From Streptomyces glomeratus (lineage in GTDB: Bacteria; Actinomycetota; Actinomycetes; Streptomycetales; Streptomycetaceae), in contig NZ_JAKEEB010000008.1 in assembly GCF_021462825.1 (NCBI RefSeq), forward strand, positions 124,001-188,000: DNA of 64,000 nucleotides, read 5' to 3'. How positions within the stretch are numbered: the stretch's first letter is position 1; each line of letters opens with the position of its first letter. Position numbers and translations under genes: made by a program. This document shows, in pieces, positions 29,566-37,809 of this stretch. The notes under the pieces are model-generated. The model saw nothing but the letters and a program-made list of their open reading frames with translations, did not search any database and was not told the origin of the DNA.

Positions 29566-30533
29566 GACCGCTCCCGGTGCCAGGCCTGTACGGCCGACTG
29601 GTACGCGTGTTCGTCGCCGGTGAGGAACCGTTCGGCGAACTCGGGCCACGCCGTGGTCGCGTAGTGCCGCTGGAAGGCCTCGTCCCGTTCGTGGTCGGGC
29701 GCGCAGGACGTGAAATGGGCCCCGTTGGGAGCCTCGACCACGCCGGTCACGGTGTGGCGTTTGATCAGCAGGGTCTGCGGCGCGGCCTCCTTCGTCAGCT
29801 CCGCCGTGTCCACGATCCGCTCGCACGAGACATAGGCTGCGTCGGCCGCCTCGCAGAACAGGTCGTCGAAGTACGGGTCGGGGCCCAGATACCGGCCGTT
29901 GCCCCGCCGGTCGGCACGGTTGACGTGGACCAGTGCGGCGTCCAACCGCAGCGCCGGCATGGCGACGAACTCCTCTTGGCCGCCCGACTCCCGAGCGCCC
30001 GCGCCCGGGCTCGGGCCGGCGCCCGTGCCGGTGGCCTCCCCGACGGACCTCCCCGGCCGCCCGGGCTCGGCGGCAGGCTGCCCATCGGAGAACGGCCACC
30101 CCTCCCCGTATGGCGAAGTGACCGTCCGCAGGCCCGGGTTGACCCGCAGCACGTCCGATCCGACGCCCGCCCGCACCGGCAGGAACGGCAGCCGGTTCGC
30201 CGCCGCGCGCAGTCCCCACATCAGCATCGCCTCGTCCACCTCCGCCAGCTCCAGTGCGCCGGCCTCACGCGCAGCGCGGTAGTGAGGCTCCAGCGGGATC
30301 GAGTCCAGGGTCGCGAACGCGGAGACCAGTCTGCGGATCCGTCCCACCGCCGCGAGCATGCCTACGTCCGGGCCGCCGTAGGAGACGACCGTGAGGTCGG
30401 TGATCCGGGAGCGGAGCAGCGCCCGCACCAGGGCCATCGGCTTGCGGCGCGAGCCCCAGCCGCCGATGCCGAGGGTCATGCCGCTCTCCAGCCGGGAGAC
30501 GACCTCGTCCGCCGTCATCGTCTTGTCCCTCAT
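29562..30533 (-). CDS. ipdA: CoA-transferase-like ring hydrolase, alpha subunit, with insertion
   Basis: A 323-residue family I CoA-transferase alpha-subunit fold: MTLGIGGWGSRRKPMALVRA, DLTVVSYGGPDVGML, NPGLRTVTSPYGEG, then AALVHVNRADRRGNGRYLGP. Compared with the roughly 290-residue mycobacterial IpdA, it has an extra Gly/Pro/Ala-rich stretch at about residues 150-190, before MPALRLDAALVHVN. The insert looks unstructured and surface-exposed. With IpdB it hydrolyses the HIP-derived ring. It abuts echA20 with no spacer. Confidence 0.87.
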   Translation of the reverse strand: MRDKTMTADEVVSRLESGMTLGIGGWGSRRKPMALVRALLRSRITDLTVVSYGGPDVGMLAAVGRIRRLVSAFATLDSIPLEPHYRAAREAGALELAEVDEAMLMWGLRAAANRLPFLPVRAGVGSDVLRVNPGLRTVTSPYGEGWPFSDGQPAAEPGRPGRSVGEATGTGAGPSPGAGARESGGQEEFVAMPALRLDAALVHVNRADRRGNGRYLGPDPYFDDLFCEAADAAYVSCERIVDTAELTKEAAPQTLLIKRHTVTGVVEAPNGAHFTSCAPDHERDEAFQRHYATTAWPEFAERFLTGDEHAYQSAVQAWHRERS

Positions 30534-31283
30534 CTATGTGTCCCCCTTGCCGAAGGTGTCCCGGACCCGGTCGGCGACGCCGCTGGTCTGTGCCTCGAAG
30601 GTGAAGCCCTGCTCGAAGCGGTAACTGCGGCGCACATCGACCGGGTCGATGCCGTTGATGGCGGCCTTGGCGAGCCGCAGCAGCTCTCCGTCCTTGGCGG
30701 CGATCTCACGGGCCAGTTCCAGCGCGGCGCCGCGCAGGCCGTCCCGCGGCACGACCCGCCACACCGAACCGTGCGCCCGCAGCTCGGCCGCCGTCGCCGT
30801 GCGCGAGGTGTAGTACAGGGTGCGCATCAGATGCGGAGGCACCAGCCGGGCCAGATGCGTGGCCGCGCCCAGTGCACCGCGCTCCAGCTCCGGCAGCCCG
30901 AAGACGGCGTCCTCACTCGCCACGATCGCGTCCGCGTTGCCGGCGAGCCCTATGCCGCCGCCCAGGCAGAACCCCTGCACCGCCGCCACGACCGGCACCT
31001 CGCACTCGTACACCGCCGCGAACGCCTCGAAACATCCGCGGTTGGCCCCGATCAGCCCGCGGCCCCCCTTCGCGCGTATCTCCTTGATGTCCACACCCGC
31101 GTTGAAACCGCGTCCTTCCGCGGCCAGCACGACACAGCGGACCTGTGGGTCGCGGCCCGCCGACCGCACCGCGTCGGCCAGGGAGAACCAGCCGGTCACC
31201 GGGAGCGCGTTCACCGGGGGGAAGTCGACCGCTACGACGGCGACCCCTTTTTCCGGGCACGAGGTGGAGACACCCATGAGCAC
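30534..31283 (-). CDS. echA20: enoyl-CoA hydratase-family ring-cleavage enzyme (EchA20)
   Basis: A 249-residue crotonase-fold protein. Oxyanion-hole segments are AEGRGFNAGVDIKEI and VQGFCLGGGIGLAGNAD; FGLPELERGALGAATHLARL and SYRFEQGFTFE match EchA20 (Rv3550) as remembered. EchA20 opens ring D of the HIP intermediate. First gene of the leftward unit echA20-ipdA-ipdB-ipdC. GTG 31283 has GGAAAGG at good spacing; ATG 31277 is an alternative. The KstR2-like site at 31299 sits just upstream. Confidence 0.87.
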   Translation of the reverse strand: MLMGVSTSCPEKGVAVVAVDFPPVNALPVTGWFSLADAVRSAGRDPQVRCVVLAAEGRGFNAGVDIKEIRAKGGRGLIGANRGCFEAFAAVYECEVPVVAAVQGFCLGGGIGLAGNADAIVASEDAVFGLPELERGALGAATHLARLVPPHLMRTLYYTSRTATAAELRAHGSVWRVVPRDGLRGAALELAREIAAKDGELLRLAKAAINGIDPVDVRRSYRFEQGFTFEAQTSGVADRVRDTFGKGDT

Positions 31284-31298
31284 ATCAGCTACCTTTCC

Positions 31299-31312
31299 AC
31301 CAAACGTTTGTT
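31299..31312. promoter_or_regulatory. KstR2-type operator between echA20 and the SDR gene
   Basis: ACCAAACGTTTGTT contains the perfect palindrome CAAACGTTTG. Read on the other strand, the first operator at 24938 shares ACCAAAC-n2-TTGTTAGG with it, so both are likely bound by the same TetR protein. Confidence 0.6.
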
Positions 31313-31359
31313 AGGTGCGTGTCGAAGTTAGCAGCCATCCCATTCCGCCGGGAGGCCCT

Positions 31360-32241
31360 GTGGACAACTCCAGCGGCACGACCGCCGCAAGCCTGCGCGG
31401 GAGAGTCGCCGTCGTCACCGGCGGCACCCGCGGCGTCGGCGCGGGGATCGCCCGGGCCTTCGTCGCGGCCGGCGCCGATGTGCTGGTGTGCGCCCGCCGG
31501 CCACCCGAAAAGCCCCTGCCGGGTACCGAGTTCCTCCGTCTGGACGTCCGCGACCCGGCCGCCGTACGGGACTGCTTCGACGTGCTGCCCCGCCTCGATG
31601 TCCTGGTCAACAACGCGGGCGGCGCCCCCTACCGGCTCCTCGCCGACGTCGGCTCCGAGCGGCACGCCCGGGTCGTCGAACTCAATCTCCTCGCCCCGCT
31701 GACGGTCTCGCTCGCCGCATATCCCCACCTCAGGCGTGCCCGCGGAGCGATCGTCATGATCGGCAGCGTGAGCGGCAGCCGCCCTTCACCGGGCACCGCC
31801 GCGTACGGCGCCGCCAAGGCCGGCCTGGAGAGCCTGGCACGCTCCATGGCGGTGGAGTGGGCGCCTGAGGTGCGGGTCAACACGCTCGTCGTGGGCATGG
31901 TCCGCACCGAGCTGTCCCACCTTCACTACGGCGATGAGGACGGTATCGCGGCCGTCTCCCGCACCGTCCCGCTCGGCCGGCTCGCCGAGCCCTACGACAT
32001 CGGCGAGGCCGCCGTCTTCCTCGCCTCGGACGCCGCGGCATACGTCACCGGCGCGAGCCTGCTCGTACACGGCGGAGGGGAACGGCCGGCGTTCCTCGAC
32101 GCGGCGACGGTCAACAAGGGCATCCGGGACTCCATCGGAAAGAGCCGGGACACAAGCCGAGAAGGAAGCCGGGACGAAGGAAGCCGGGACAAAGGAATCC
32201 AGGGCAAAGGAAGCCAGGACGCAAGAGGGGGTACGACGTGA
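31360..32241 (+). CDS. short-chain dehydrogenase in the HIP cluster (Rv3549c-like)
   Basis: A 293-residue SDR: RVAVVTGGTRGVGAGIARAF (NAD(P) site), LDVLVNNAGGAPYRL, IGSVSGSRPSPGTAAYGAAK with the catalytic Tyr and Lys, and VTGASLLVHGGGERPAF. The enzyme body ends near residue 258. The last 33 residues are a repetitive charged tail (SRDEG-SRDKG-like pentapeptides) encoded by a 15-bp tandem repeat, absent from relatives I remember. The GTG at 31360 has a GGAGG site. Role in steroid C/D-ring catabolism is inferred from context. The stop overlaps the next gene (GTGA). Confidence 0.83.
   Translation: MDNSSGTTAASLRGRVAVVTGGTRGVGAGIARAFVAAGADVLVCARRPPEKPLPGTEFLRLDVRDPAAVRDCFDVLPRLDVLVNNAGGAPYRLLADVGSERHARVVELNLLAPLTVSLAAYPHLRRARGAIVMIGSVSGSRPSPGTAAYGAAKAGLESLARSMAVEWAPEVRVNTLVVGMVRTELSHLHYGDEDGIAAVSRTVPLGRLAEPYDIGEAAVFLASDAAAYVTGASLLVHGGGERPAFLDAATVNKGIRDSIGKSRDTSREGSRDEGSRDKGIQGKGSQDARGGTT
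32144..32227. repeat. 15-bp minisatellite in the SDR tail
   Basis: About six units of 12-15 bp following GCCGGGACAAAGGAA, purine-rich on the + strand and in frame with the SDR, giving pentapeptide repeats. Confidence 0.75.
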
Positions 32242-33149
32242 CGGGTATCGCGGACGGCCGCGTGGTGATCGTCACCGGGGCGGGACGTGGGCTGGGCCGC
32301 GCGCATGCCCTCGCGTTCGCCGCCGAGGGCGCGAGGGTCGTCGTCAACGATCTCGGGGTCGGCCTGGACGGCGCACCCGGTGCCGGAAGCCCGGCCGGGC
32401 GGGTCGTCGAGGAGATCCGCGCCGCCGGCGGCGAGGCGGTCGCGCACGGCGGCGACATCGCGACCGAAGCCGGCGCGGCGTCCGTGGTGGCGACCGCCCT
32501 GGAGACATACGGACGCCTCGACACGCTCGTCAACAACGCCGGGTTCCTTCGGGACCGGATGCTGGTCAACCTCGACGAGGACGACTGGGACGCCGTACTG
32601 CGGGTCCATCTCAAGGGGCATTTCCTCGTGTTGAAACACGCGGCGGCACACTGGCGGGCCGAGACGAAGGCGGGGCGCGCCCCGTGCGCCCGGGTGGTGA
32701 ACACCGGCAGCGGCGCGGGACTGCTGGGCTCGGTCGGGCAGGCGAACTACAGCGCCGCGAAGGCCGGGATCGTCGCACTGACCCTGGTCGCGGCGGCGGA
32801 ACTCGCCCGCTACGGCGTGCAGGTCAACGCTCTCGCGCCCGCCGCGCGCACCAGGATGACCGAGCGCACGTTCGCCGAGACGATGAGTGCCCCCGCCTCG
32901 GGCTTCGACGCGATGGCTCCCGAGAACGTCTCCCCCCTGGTCGTCTGGCTCGGCTCCGCCGCGAGCGCCGGCGTCACGGGCCGTGTCTTCGAGGCCGAGG
33001 GCGGGCGGATCACCGTGATGGAGGGATGGCGGCGGGGCCCGACCGCCGAGGAGAGGGCGCGCCGGACCCCGGCCGAGGCCGGCGAAACGGCCCGGAAGCT
33101 GCTGGCACGGGCCGAGTCGCCGCAAGCGGTGTACGGGGCGGAGTCATGA
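32238..33149 (+). CDS. short-chain dehydrogenase in the HIP cluster (Rv3548c-like)
   Basis: A 303-residue SDR: GRVVIVTGAGRGLGRAHALA, VVVNDLGVGLDGAPG, TLVNNAGFLRDRMLVNLDED, NTGSGAGLLGSVGQANYSAA with the catalytic Tyr, and FDAMAPENVSPLVVWLGSAA. The C-terminal extension (VTGRVFEAEGGRITVMEGW) is typical of Rv3548c-type and multifunctional-enzyme dehydrogenases. It likely acts as a 3-hydroxyacyl-CoA dehydrogenase in the same pathway. Its GTG overlaps the preceding stop by 4 nt. It is the last gene of the cluster on this side. Confidence 0.85.
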   Translation: MTGIADGRVVIVTGAGRGLGRAHALAFAAEGARVVVNDLGVGLDGAPGAGSPAGRVVEEIRAAGGEAVAHGGDIATEAGAASVVATALETYGRLDTLVNNAGFLRDRMLVNLDEDDWDAVLRVHLKGHFLVLKHAAAHWRAETKAGRAPCARVVNTGSGAGLLGSVGQANYSAAKAGIVALTLVAAAELARYGVQVNALAPAARTRMTERTFAETMSAPASGFDAMAPENVSPLVVWLGSAASAGVTGRVFEAEGGRITVMEGWRRGPTAEERARRTPAEAGETARKLLARAESPQAVYGAES

Positions 33150-33574
33150 GGGCCGTTCCATGACGGTTGCCTCGGCGGGCGACTCCGTCAGCGGTCAGGG
33201 CACCACCGTTCCGTCGCCCGCCGCGCCGCACTGCTCGGTGGAGGTGGAGACGTCCGTCGTCCTGAGCCCCGTCTCGAGCGCCGACCACCATGAGCGTCAG
33301 CCATCTGCGCCATTCCGGTCGAAGGCGGCCGTCGTGCCGCCCGGATAACGCGCGTGTGGTCCGGCCCGACGCGCCTGTGAACGCGTCTTCGGTGTTGAAC
33401 GCCGTCAAGGGGACTCCTCAGTGGGGTGACCGCGAGGGTGGAGACCAGTGCCGTATTGACACCCCGTCAAGGCCTAGCGCCCGGCGATGACAGAGGGGTT
33501 GCCGAGGAGTAAGGCGTCGGCCGGGGCACCGGCGCCGTCAGGCCTGGCGCAGACGGCCTGCCGGCCCGGGCCCG
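33150..33574. other. intergenic stretch, no gene recognised
   Basis: About 425 bp between the SDR and the ankyrin gene. It contains short open frames on both strands, none with recognisable sequence. One minus-strand frame would start at a TTG near 33408 behind an AGGAG but runs antisense into the SDR. The repeated CCGTCAAGG near 33402 and 33467 is the only structure noticed. Confidence 0.5.
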
Positions 33575-34318
33575 CTATCCCGTGCGCGAGCCGGGATCCC
33601 GCTCCAGCAGGGCCGCTATCGTGCGGTGCCCCGTCTGACGGTCGTTGCCCGCCGCCGGCCGGCCGTCGCGCAGGAGCGCCACCTCGACGGTCACCGTGCC
33701 GGGCTCGTCCTCCCGGCGGCTCGTGACGTACGCGTGCCCCGGCCCGTACGCCGCCTCCAGGCCCGCACGCAGTTCCTCCTCGATGTCCACCGCCAGCCAG
33801 CGCCGGGCCTCGGCCAGGGCCTCCCGCCGGGCCCGCGCCCCGTGCGCCAGCAGCGCCCGCACACAGCCGGGGGAGCCGCGACGGGCGGCCGCCACCAGCG
33901 GGGGCTCGCCACCGGGGCCGGGCAGATCGGGGTCCGCTCCCGCAGCCAGGAGCACCCGTACGACGTCCGCATGCCCGCGTTGCACCGCCCATGTCAGGGC
34001 CCGGAATCCGTACCCCTCCCGCAGATCCGGCGCGGCCCCGGCCGCCAGCAGCGCCCGTACGACCTCGGTGTGGCCCCCGCAGGCGGCCCCGCACAGCGGA
34101 GCGTCGGCGCCCGAGCTGAGGCGGTCGGGGTCGGCGCCCGCCGCCAGCAGCAGCCGTACGATGCCCGGCGCGTCGCTCACCGCCGCCAGGTACAGGGCGG
34201 TCTGGCCCTCGGCGTCCACCGAGTCGGGACCGGTCCCCGTGCGCAGCAGCCGTAGGACCGCGTTCTCGTCCCCTTCGTACACCGCCGCGAACAGCCCCGG
34301 CGGCTCGTGCGTGTTCAT
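33575..34318 (-). CDS. ankyrin-repeat protein
   Basis: A 247-residue cytoplasmic protein with four to five ankyrin repeats over residues 10-160: LFAAVYEGDENAVLRLLRTG, GQTALYLAAVSDAPGIVRLL, GGHTEVVRALLAAGA, GHADVVRVLLAAGADP and GSPGCVRALLAHGA. The C-terminal 80 residues hold an uncharacterised globular part (YVTSRREDEPGTVTVEVALL). Ankyrin repeats mediate protein binding; no partner is evident. The ATG at 34318 follows GCGAGGGTCGAGG. It lies 111 bp downstream of the metalloprotease gene in the same direction. Confidence 0.85.
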   Translation of the reverse strand: MNTHEPPGLFAAVYEGDENAVLRLLRTGTGPDSVDAEGQTALYLAAVSDAPGIVRLLLAAGADPDRLSSGADAPLCGAACGGHTEVVRALLAAGAAPDLREGYGFRALTWAVQRGHADVVRVLLAAGADPDLPGPGGEPPLVAAARRGSPGCVRALLAHGARARREALAEARRWLAVDIEEELRAGLEAAYGPGHAYVTSRREDEPGTVTVEVALLRDGRPAAGNDRQTGHRTIAALLERDPGSRTG

Positions 34319-34429
34319 GCCTCGACCCTCGCTCGCCGAGGGGGCCGTGGGCAAAGGCATATCGGGTGTCGTGCGCCACCCTTCGCCTCCTTCGGGGACC
34401 TTCCCGGCGCATCCGGTGCCGGCCGGGCC

Positions 34430-35326
34430 TCAGGTGTCGCACTCCAGCACGGTCCGGCACAGCCCGCAGCGGGCCCGCACCCGCCCCCGCACGGGCACCT
34501 TGATCCGCTGGTGGCAGGTCGGACAGGGGAAGCAGACACCCAGCGGGCCGCGGCCGGCCGAGGTGAAGGAGTAGGGCGCGCCCGGATGCGAGTCGGGCTC
34601 GGAGTGGTCCTGGGCGTGCCGGCGGTCCCTGGCGTAGCGGTGGCGGCCGGCCCAGCCGGCCGCCGTCAACGGCGGCTGCTGCTCGTCGCGGCGGGCCTGG
34701 GCCAGGCCCTTCGTGTACGCCGTGTACGCCTGCGGGCTGGTGAACCAGATCGCGGGATCCTCGCCGAACAGCAGCGCCCGCTTGGCGAGGACGTAGCCGA
34801 ACTCCTCCGGGGTGAGGTAGCCGAGCTTCTGCGACGAGGCGCCGTCCTCGCGGTAGGCGTCGAGGAGCAGCCAGCCCGCGCCCAGGTAGGTCGCCGCCGT
34901 GTCGGTGAGGATCTCGTTGTCCCGGGTGCCGGGGAAGGAAAGGTCGAGGCGGTGCAGATAGACATGCATCACCTCGTGCGCCAGGGCCGCGCCGATATCC
35001 CGGCGGTGGGTGCGGAACCGGTCGTTCAGCTCCACGAAGTACTCGGGCCCGGCGGCGAGTTCCACATTCGCCGCGTGGATCATCTCGCGGAAGCTGACGA
35101 TGATCCTGGCGTCCGGCAGCCGGTAGTGGCGCACCATCTCGTGCGCCACTCGCTGCGCGCCGAGGTACAGGTCGTCCTGGTCGGAGAAGGCCACGTCGGC
35201 CGGGGCCACGCTGGCCGCGAAGGTGCGGATGGTGTCGTACGACAGCCGCTTGTACAGCGCGGTGATGGCCGTCCGCACCATGTCCAGATGTGGATAGCCG
35301 TGCTCGACCGGTCCGCCGTTCGCCAC
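34430..35326 (-). CDS. HExxH metalloprotease-like protein with C-terminal zinc ribbon
   Basis: A 298-residue protein with no signal peptide. HEVMH at residues 117-121 is a gluzincin-type zinc site. It is followed by VYLHRLDLSFPGTRDNEILTD-like sequence with acidic residues that could supply the third ligand, and by LGYLTPEEFGYVLAKRALL. The C terminus has CFPCPTCHQ and CGLCRTVLEC, a four-cysteine zinc ribbon. It resembles actinobacterial proteins of unknown function rather than a named peptidase family. The GTG at 35326 has AGGGGGTGC upstream; earlier open frame is not conserved-looking. Substrate unknown. Confidence 0.75.
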   Translation of the reverse strand: MANGGPVEHGYPHLDMVRTAITALYKRLSYDTIRTFAASVAPADVAFSDQDDLYLGAQRVAHEMVRHYRLPDARIIVSFREMIHAANVELAAGPEYFVELNDRFRTHRRDIGAALAHEVMHVYLHRLDLSFPGTRDNEILTDTAATYLGAGWLLLDAYREDGASSQKLGYLTPEEFGYVLAKRALLFGEDPAIWFTSPQAYTAYTKGLAQARRDEQQPPLTAAGWAGRHRYARDRRHAQDHSEPDSHPGAPYSFTSAGRGPLGVCFPCPTCHQRIKVPVRGRVRARCGLCRTVLECDT

Positions 35327-35379
35327 GTCCGCACCCCCTGAAGACGCCGGCTGTGCCTCCACTGTATGCGTGCTTCCTT

Positions 35380-35405
35380 CCGGCCGTATGCACCGGCCGT
35401 ATGCA
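35380..35405. repeat. perfect 13-bp tandem duplication
   Basis: CCGGCCGTATGCA occurs twice head to tail (35380-35392, 35393-35405) in the divergent promoter region between the metalloprotease and trypsin genes. Confidence 0.8.
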
Positions 35406-35507
35406 CGTTTCCTCCCGCGGCGGGCGTGCGCGGGCGCCCGGCGGTCGCACCGTGCGCCGTCTGGCCGGAAACCGGTTCTTGTCGGCAGCGTCCGATACTC
35501 CCAATAA

Positions 35508-36371
<864 letters not shown>

Positions 36372-36407
36372 CGAGACCCTGGGAACGTACCCCCTGACGG
36401 GTACGAG

Positions 36408-36440
36408 GCGCCCGCGGCCCACTCCGGCCGCGGGTGCTTT
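36408..36440 (+). terminator. terminator of the trypsin gene
   Basis: GCGCCCGCGGCC (36408-36419) pairs with GGCCGCGGGTGC (36426-36437), one G-U pair, then TTT. A smaller hairpin, GTACCC/GGGTAC (36387-36404), precedes it. Confidence 0.75.
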
Positions 36441-36558
36441 CCGTGGGCCGAGCTTCGCCGGTCGTGGGCGCTCTCCCGCCGACCGCCTGACCTCGGAGAC
36501 GATCCGCAGTCCGGACAGGAGTGGGAGGGCGCCCGCGCGCCCCGTAGGGTGGTCGCTC

Positions 36559-36909
36559 ATGACCACCCGCAACACCGCCGGCGGCGATGCCGACCCGGCC
36601 GTCCGCGCCGAGCTCGCCAGGCTTCGCGACAGCATCGACAACATCGACGCCGCCGTCGTCCATATGCTCGCCGAACGCTTCAAGTGCACCCAGCGGGTCG
36701 GCCACCTCAAGGCCGCACATCACCTGCCGCCCGCCGACCCGGCCCGCGAGGCCGCCCAGATCGCCCGCCTCCGCCGGCTCGCCGAGAGCGCCAAGCTCGA
36801 CCCCGCCTTCGCGGAGAAGCTGCTCAACTTCATCATCGCCGAGGTCATCCGCCACCACGAGCGCATCGCCGAGGACGCCACGTCCGCCGCCGACACAACG
36901 GGGAACTGA
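36559..36909 (+). CDS. AroQ-class chorismate mutase
   Basis: A 116-residue all-helical protein converting chorismate to prephenate for phenylalanine and tyrosine synthesis. The first helix LRDSIDNIDAAVVHMLAERF, then KCTQRVGHLKA (active-site Arg and Lys), and LLNFIIAEVIRHHERIAED are characteristic of AroQ. It has no fused domain and no signal peptide, so it is a cytoplasmic monofunctional enzyme. It is not near other aromatic genes except the distant trp operon in this window. Confidence 0.9.
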   Translation: MTTRNTAGGDADPAVRAELARLRDSIDNIDAAVVHMLAERFKCTQRVGHLKAAHHLPPADPAREAAQIARLRRLAESAKLDPAFAEKLLNFIIAEVIRHHERIAEDATSAADTTGN

Positions 36910-37048
36910 CCTCCCGCGCCCACGGCCCGCGCCGGTCGTCGGGCGCGTGGTCGCCCGTTCGGCCGAGTGACTCTTTGTCAGGTCAAAGGAACGTGGGATA
37001 GGACGGTTCGGGCATAAGCTGGTTGCCCAAACGAGGGGACGTCGGGCC

Positions 37049-37606
37049 ATGCCGTCTGATGCGAGCATTCTCATCGTCGACGACCACCAGGACATGCTCT
37101 ACGCCCTGGAGAGCGCACTGGCCCCGCTGGGCCACCGGCTCATCCGTGCGACCAGCGGCGACGGCGCGCTCAAGGAGGTCCTGCGGGGTCAGGTGGGCCT
37201 CCTGCTCCTCGATGTGTGCATGCCCGGGGTGGGCGGACTCGACGTCGTGCGCTACATGCGGCGCGTGGAGCAGACCCAGCACATCCCGGTCATCCTCCTC
37301 ACCGGTTTCGGTCCCGACGCCGCACTCACCTCCGCCGCCTTCGGCCTCGGTGTCGCCGACCTGTTGATGAAACCCGTCGACCCCTGGTCCCTGCGCACCA
37401 AGGTCCGCTACCTCTACAACGCCCACCAGCGCTCCCAGGCCCTCGAACGCGAGGTACGCGCCCTGCGCGCCCGGCTCAAGGGGCCCGGCGCGCCCCCGGC
37501 ACCCGCCCTCCCGTATCCGGACGCATACCTGCCGGGCCAGCGCGAGGACGCCGCCGAGGGCACATCCCCCGGGGGCACCCAGGCACGGCGCGAGAGACAG
37601 CCGTAG
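37049..37606 (+). CDS. orphan receiver-domain response regulator
   Basis: A 185-residue protein with a receiver domain over residues 5-125: SILIVDDHQD (acidic pocket), LLLLDVCMPGVGG (phospho-Asp), VILLTGFG (Thr) and LLMKPVDPW (Lys). A short helical segment (HQRSQALEREVRALRARL) and a Pro-rich tail follow; there is no DNA-binding output domain. No histidine kinase gene adjoins it. It probably works through protein contacts in a phosphorelay. The ATG has a GAGGGGACG site. Confidence 0.88.
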   Translation: MPSDASILIVDDHQDMLYALESALAPLGHRLIRATSGDGALKEVLRGQVGLLLLDVCMPGVGGLDVVRYMRRVEQTQHIPVILLTGFGPDAALTSAAFGLGVADLLMKPVDPWSLRTKVRYLYNAHQRSQALEREVRALRARLKGPGAPPAPALPYPDAYLPGQREDAAEGTSPGGTQARRERQP

Positions 37607-37809
37607 GCGCCACCGGCGCAGCCCACAGGCCCGCACGAGAGGCGCCCGAAGGCGCCACGGAGCGCCCAGGCGGACGACGCGAGGGTGCATGCGAACGGCA
37701 CAAAACGCGCACGCGAGCCGAGCGACAGGGCGCGAGAAGGCGGCAAGGGAAGCGGACAAAGGGCGTGTACCGGGATCACCCCTGTGCGCTGTCGGCGGCA
37801 TCAGGCAGC

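Noticed and set aside
33010..33408. Minus-strand frame with a TTG start and an AGGAG upstream
   Set aside because: Most of it is antisense to the SDR gene and the translation has no recognisable feature.
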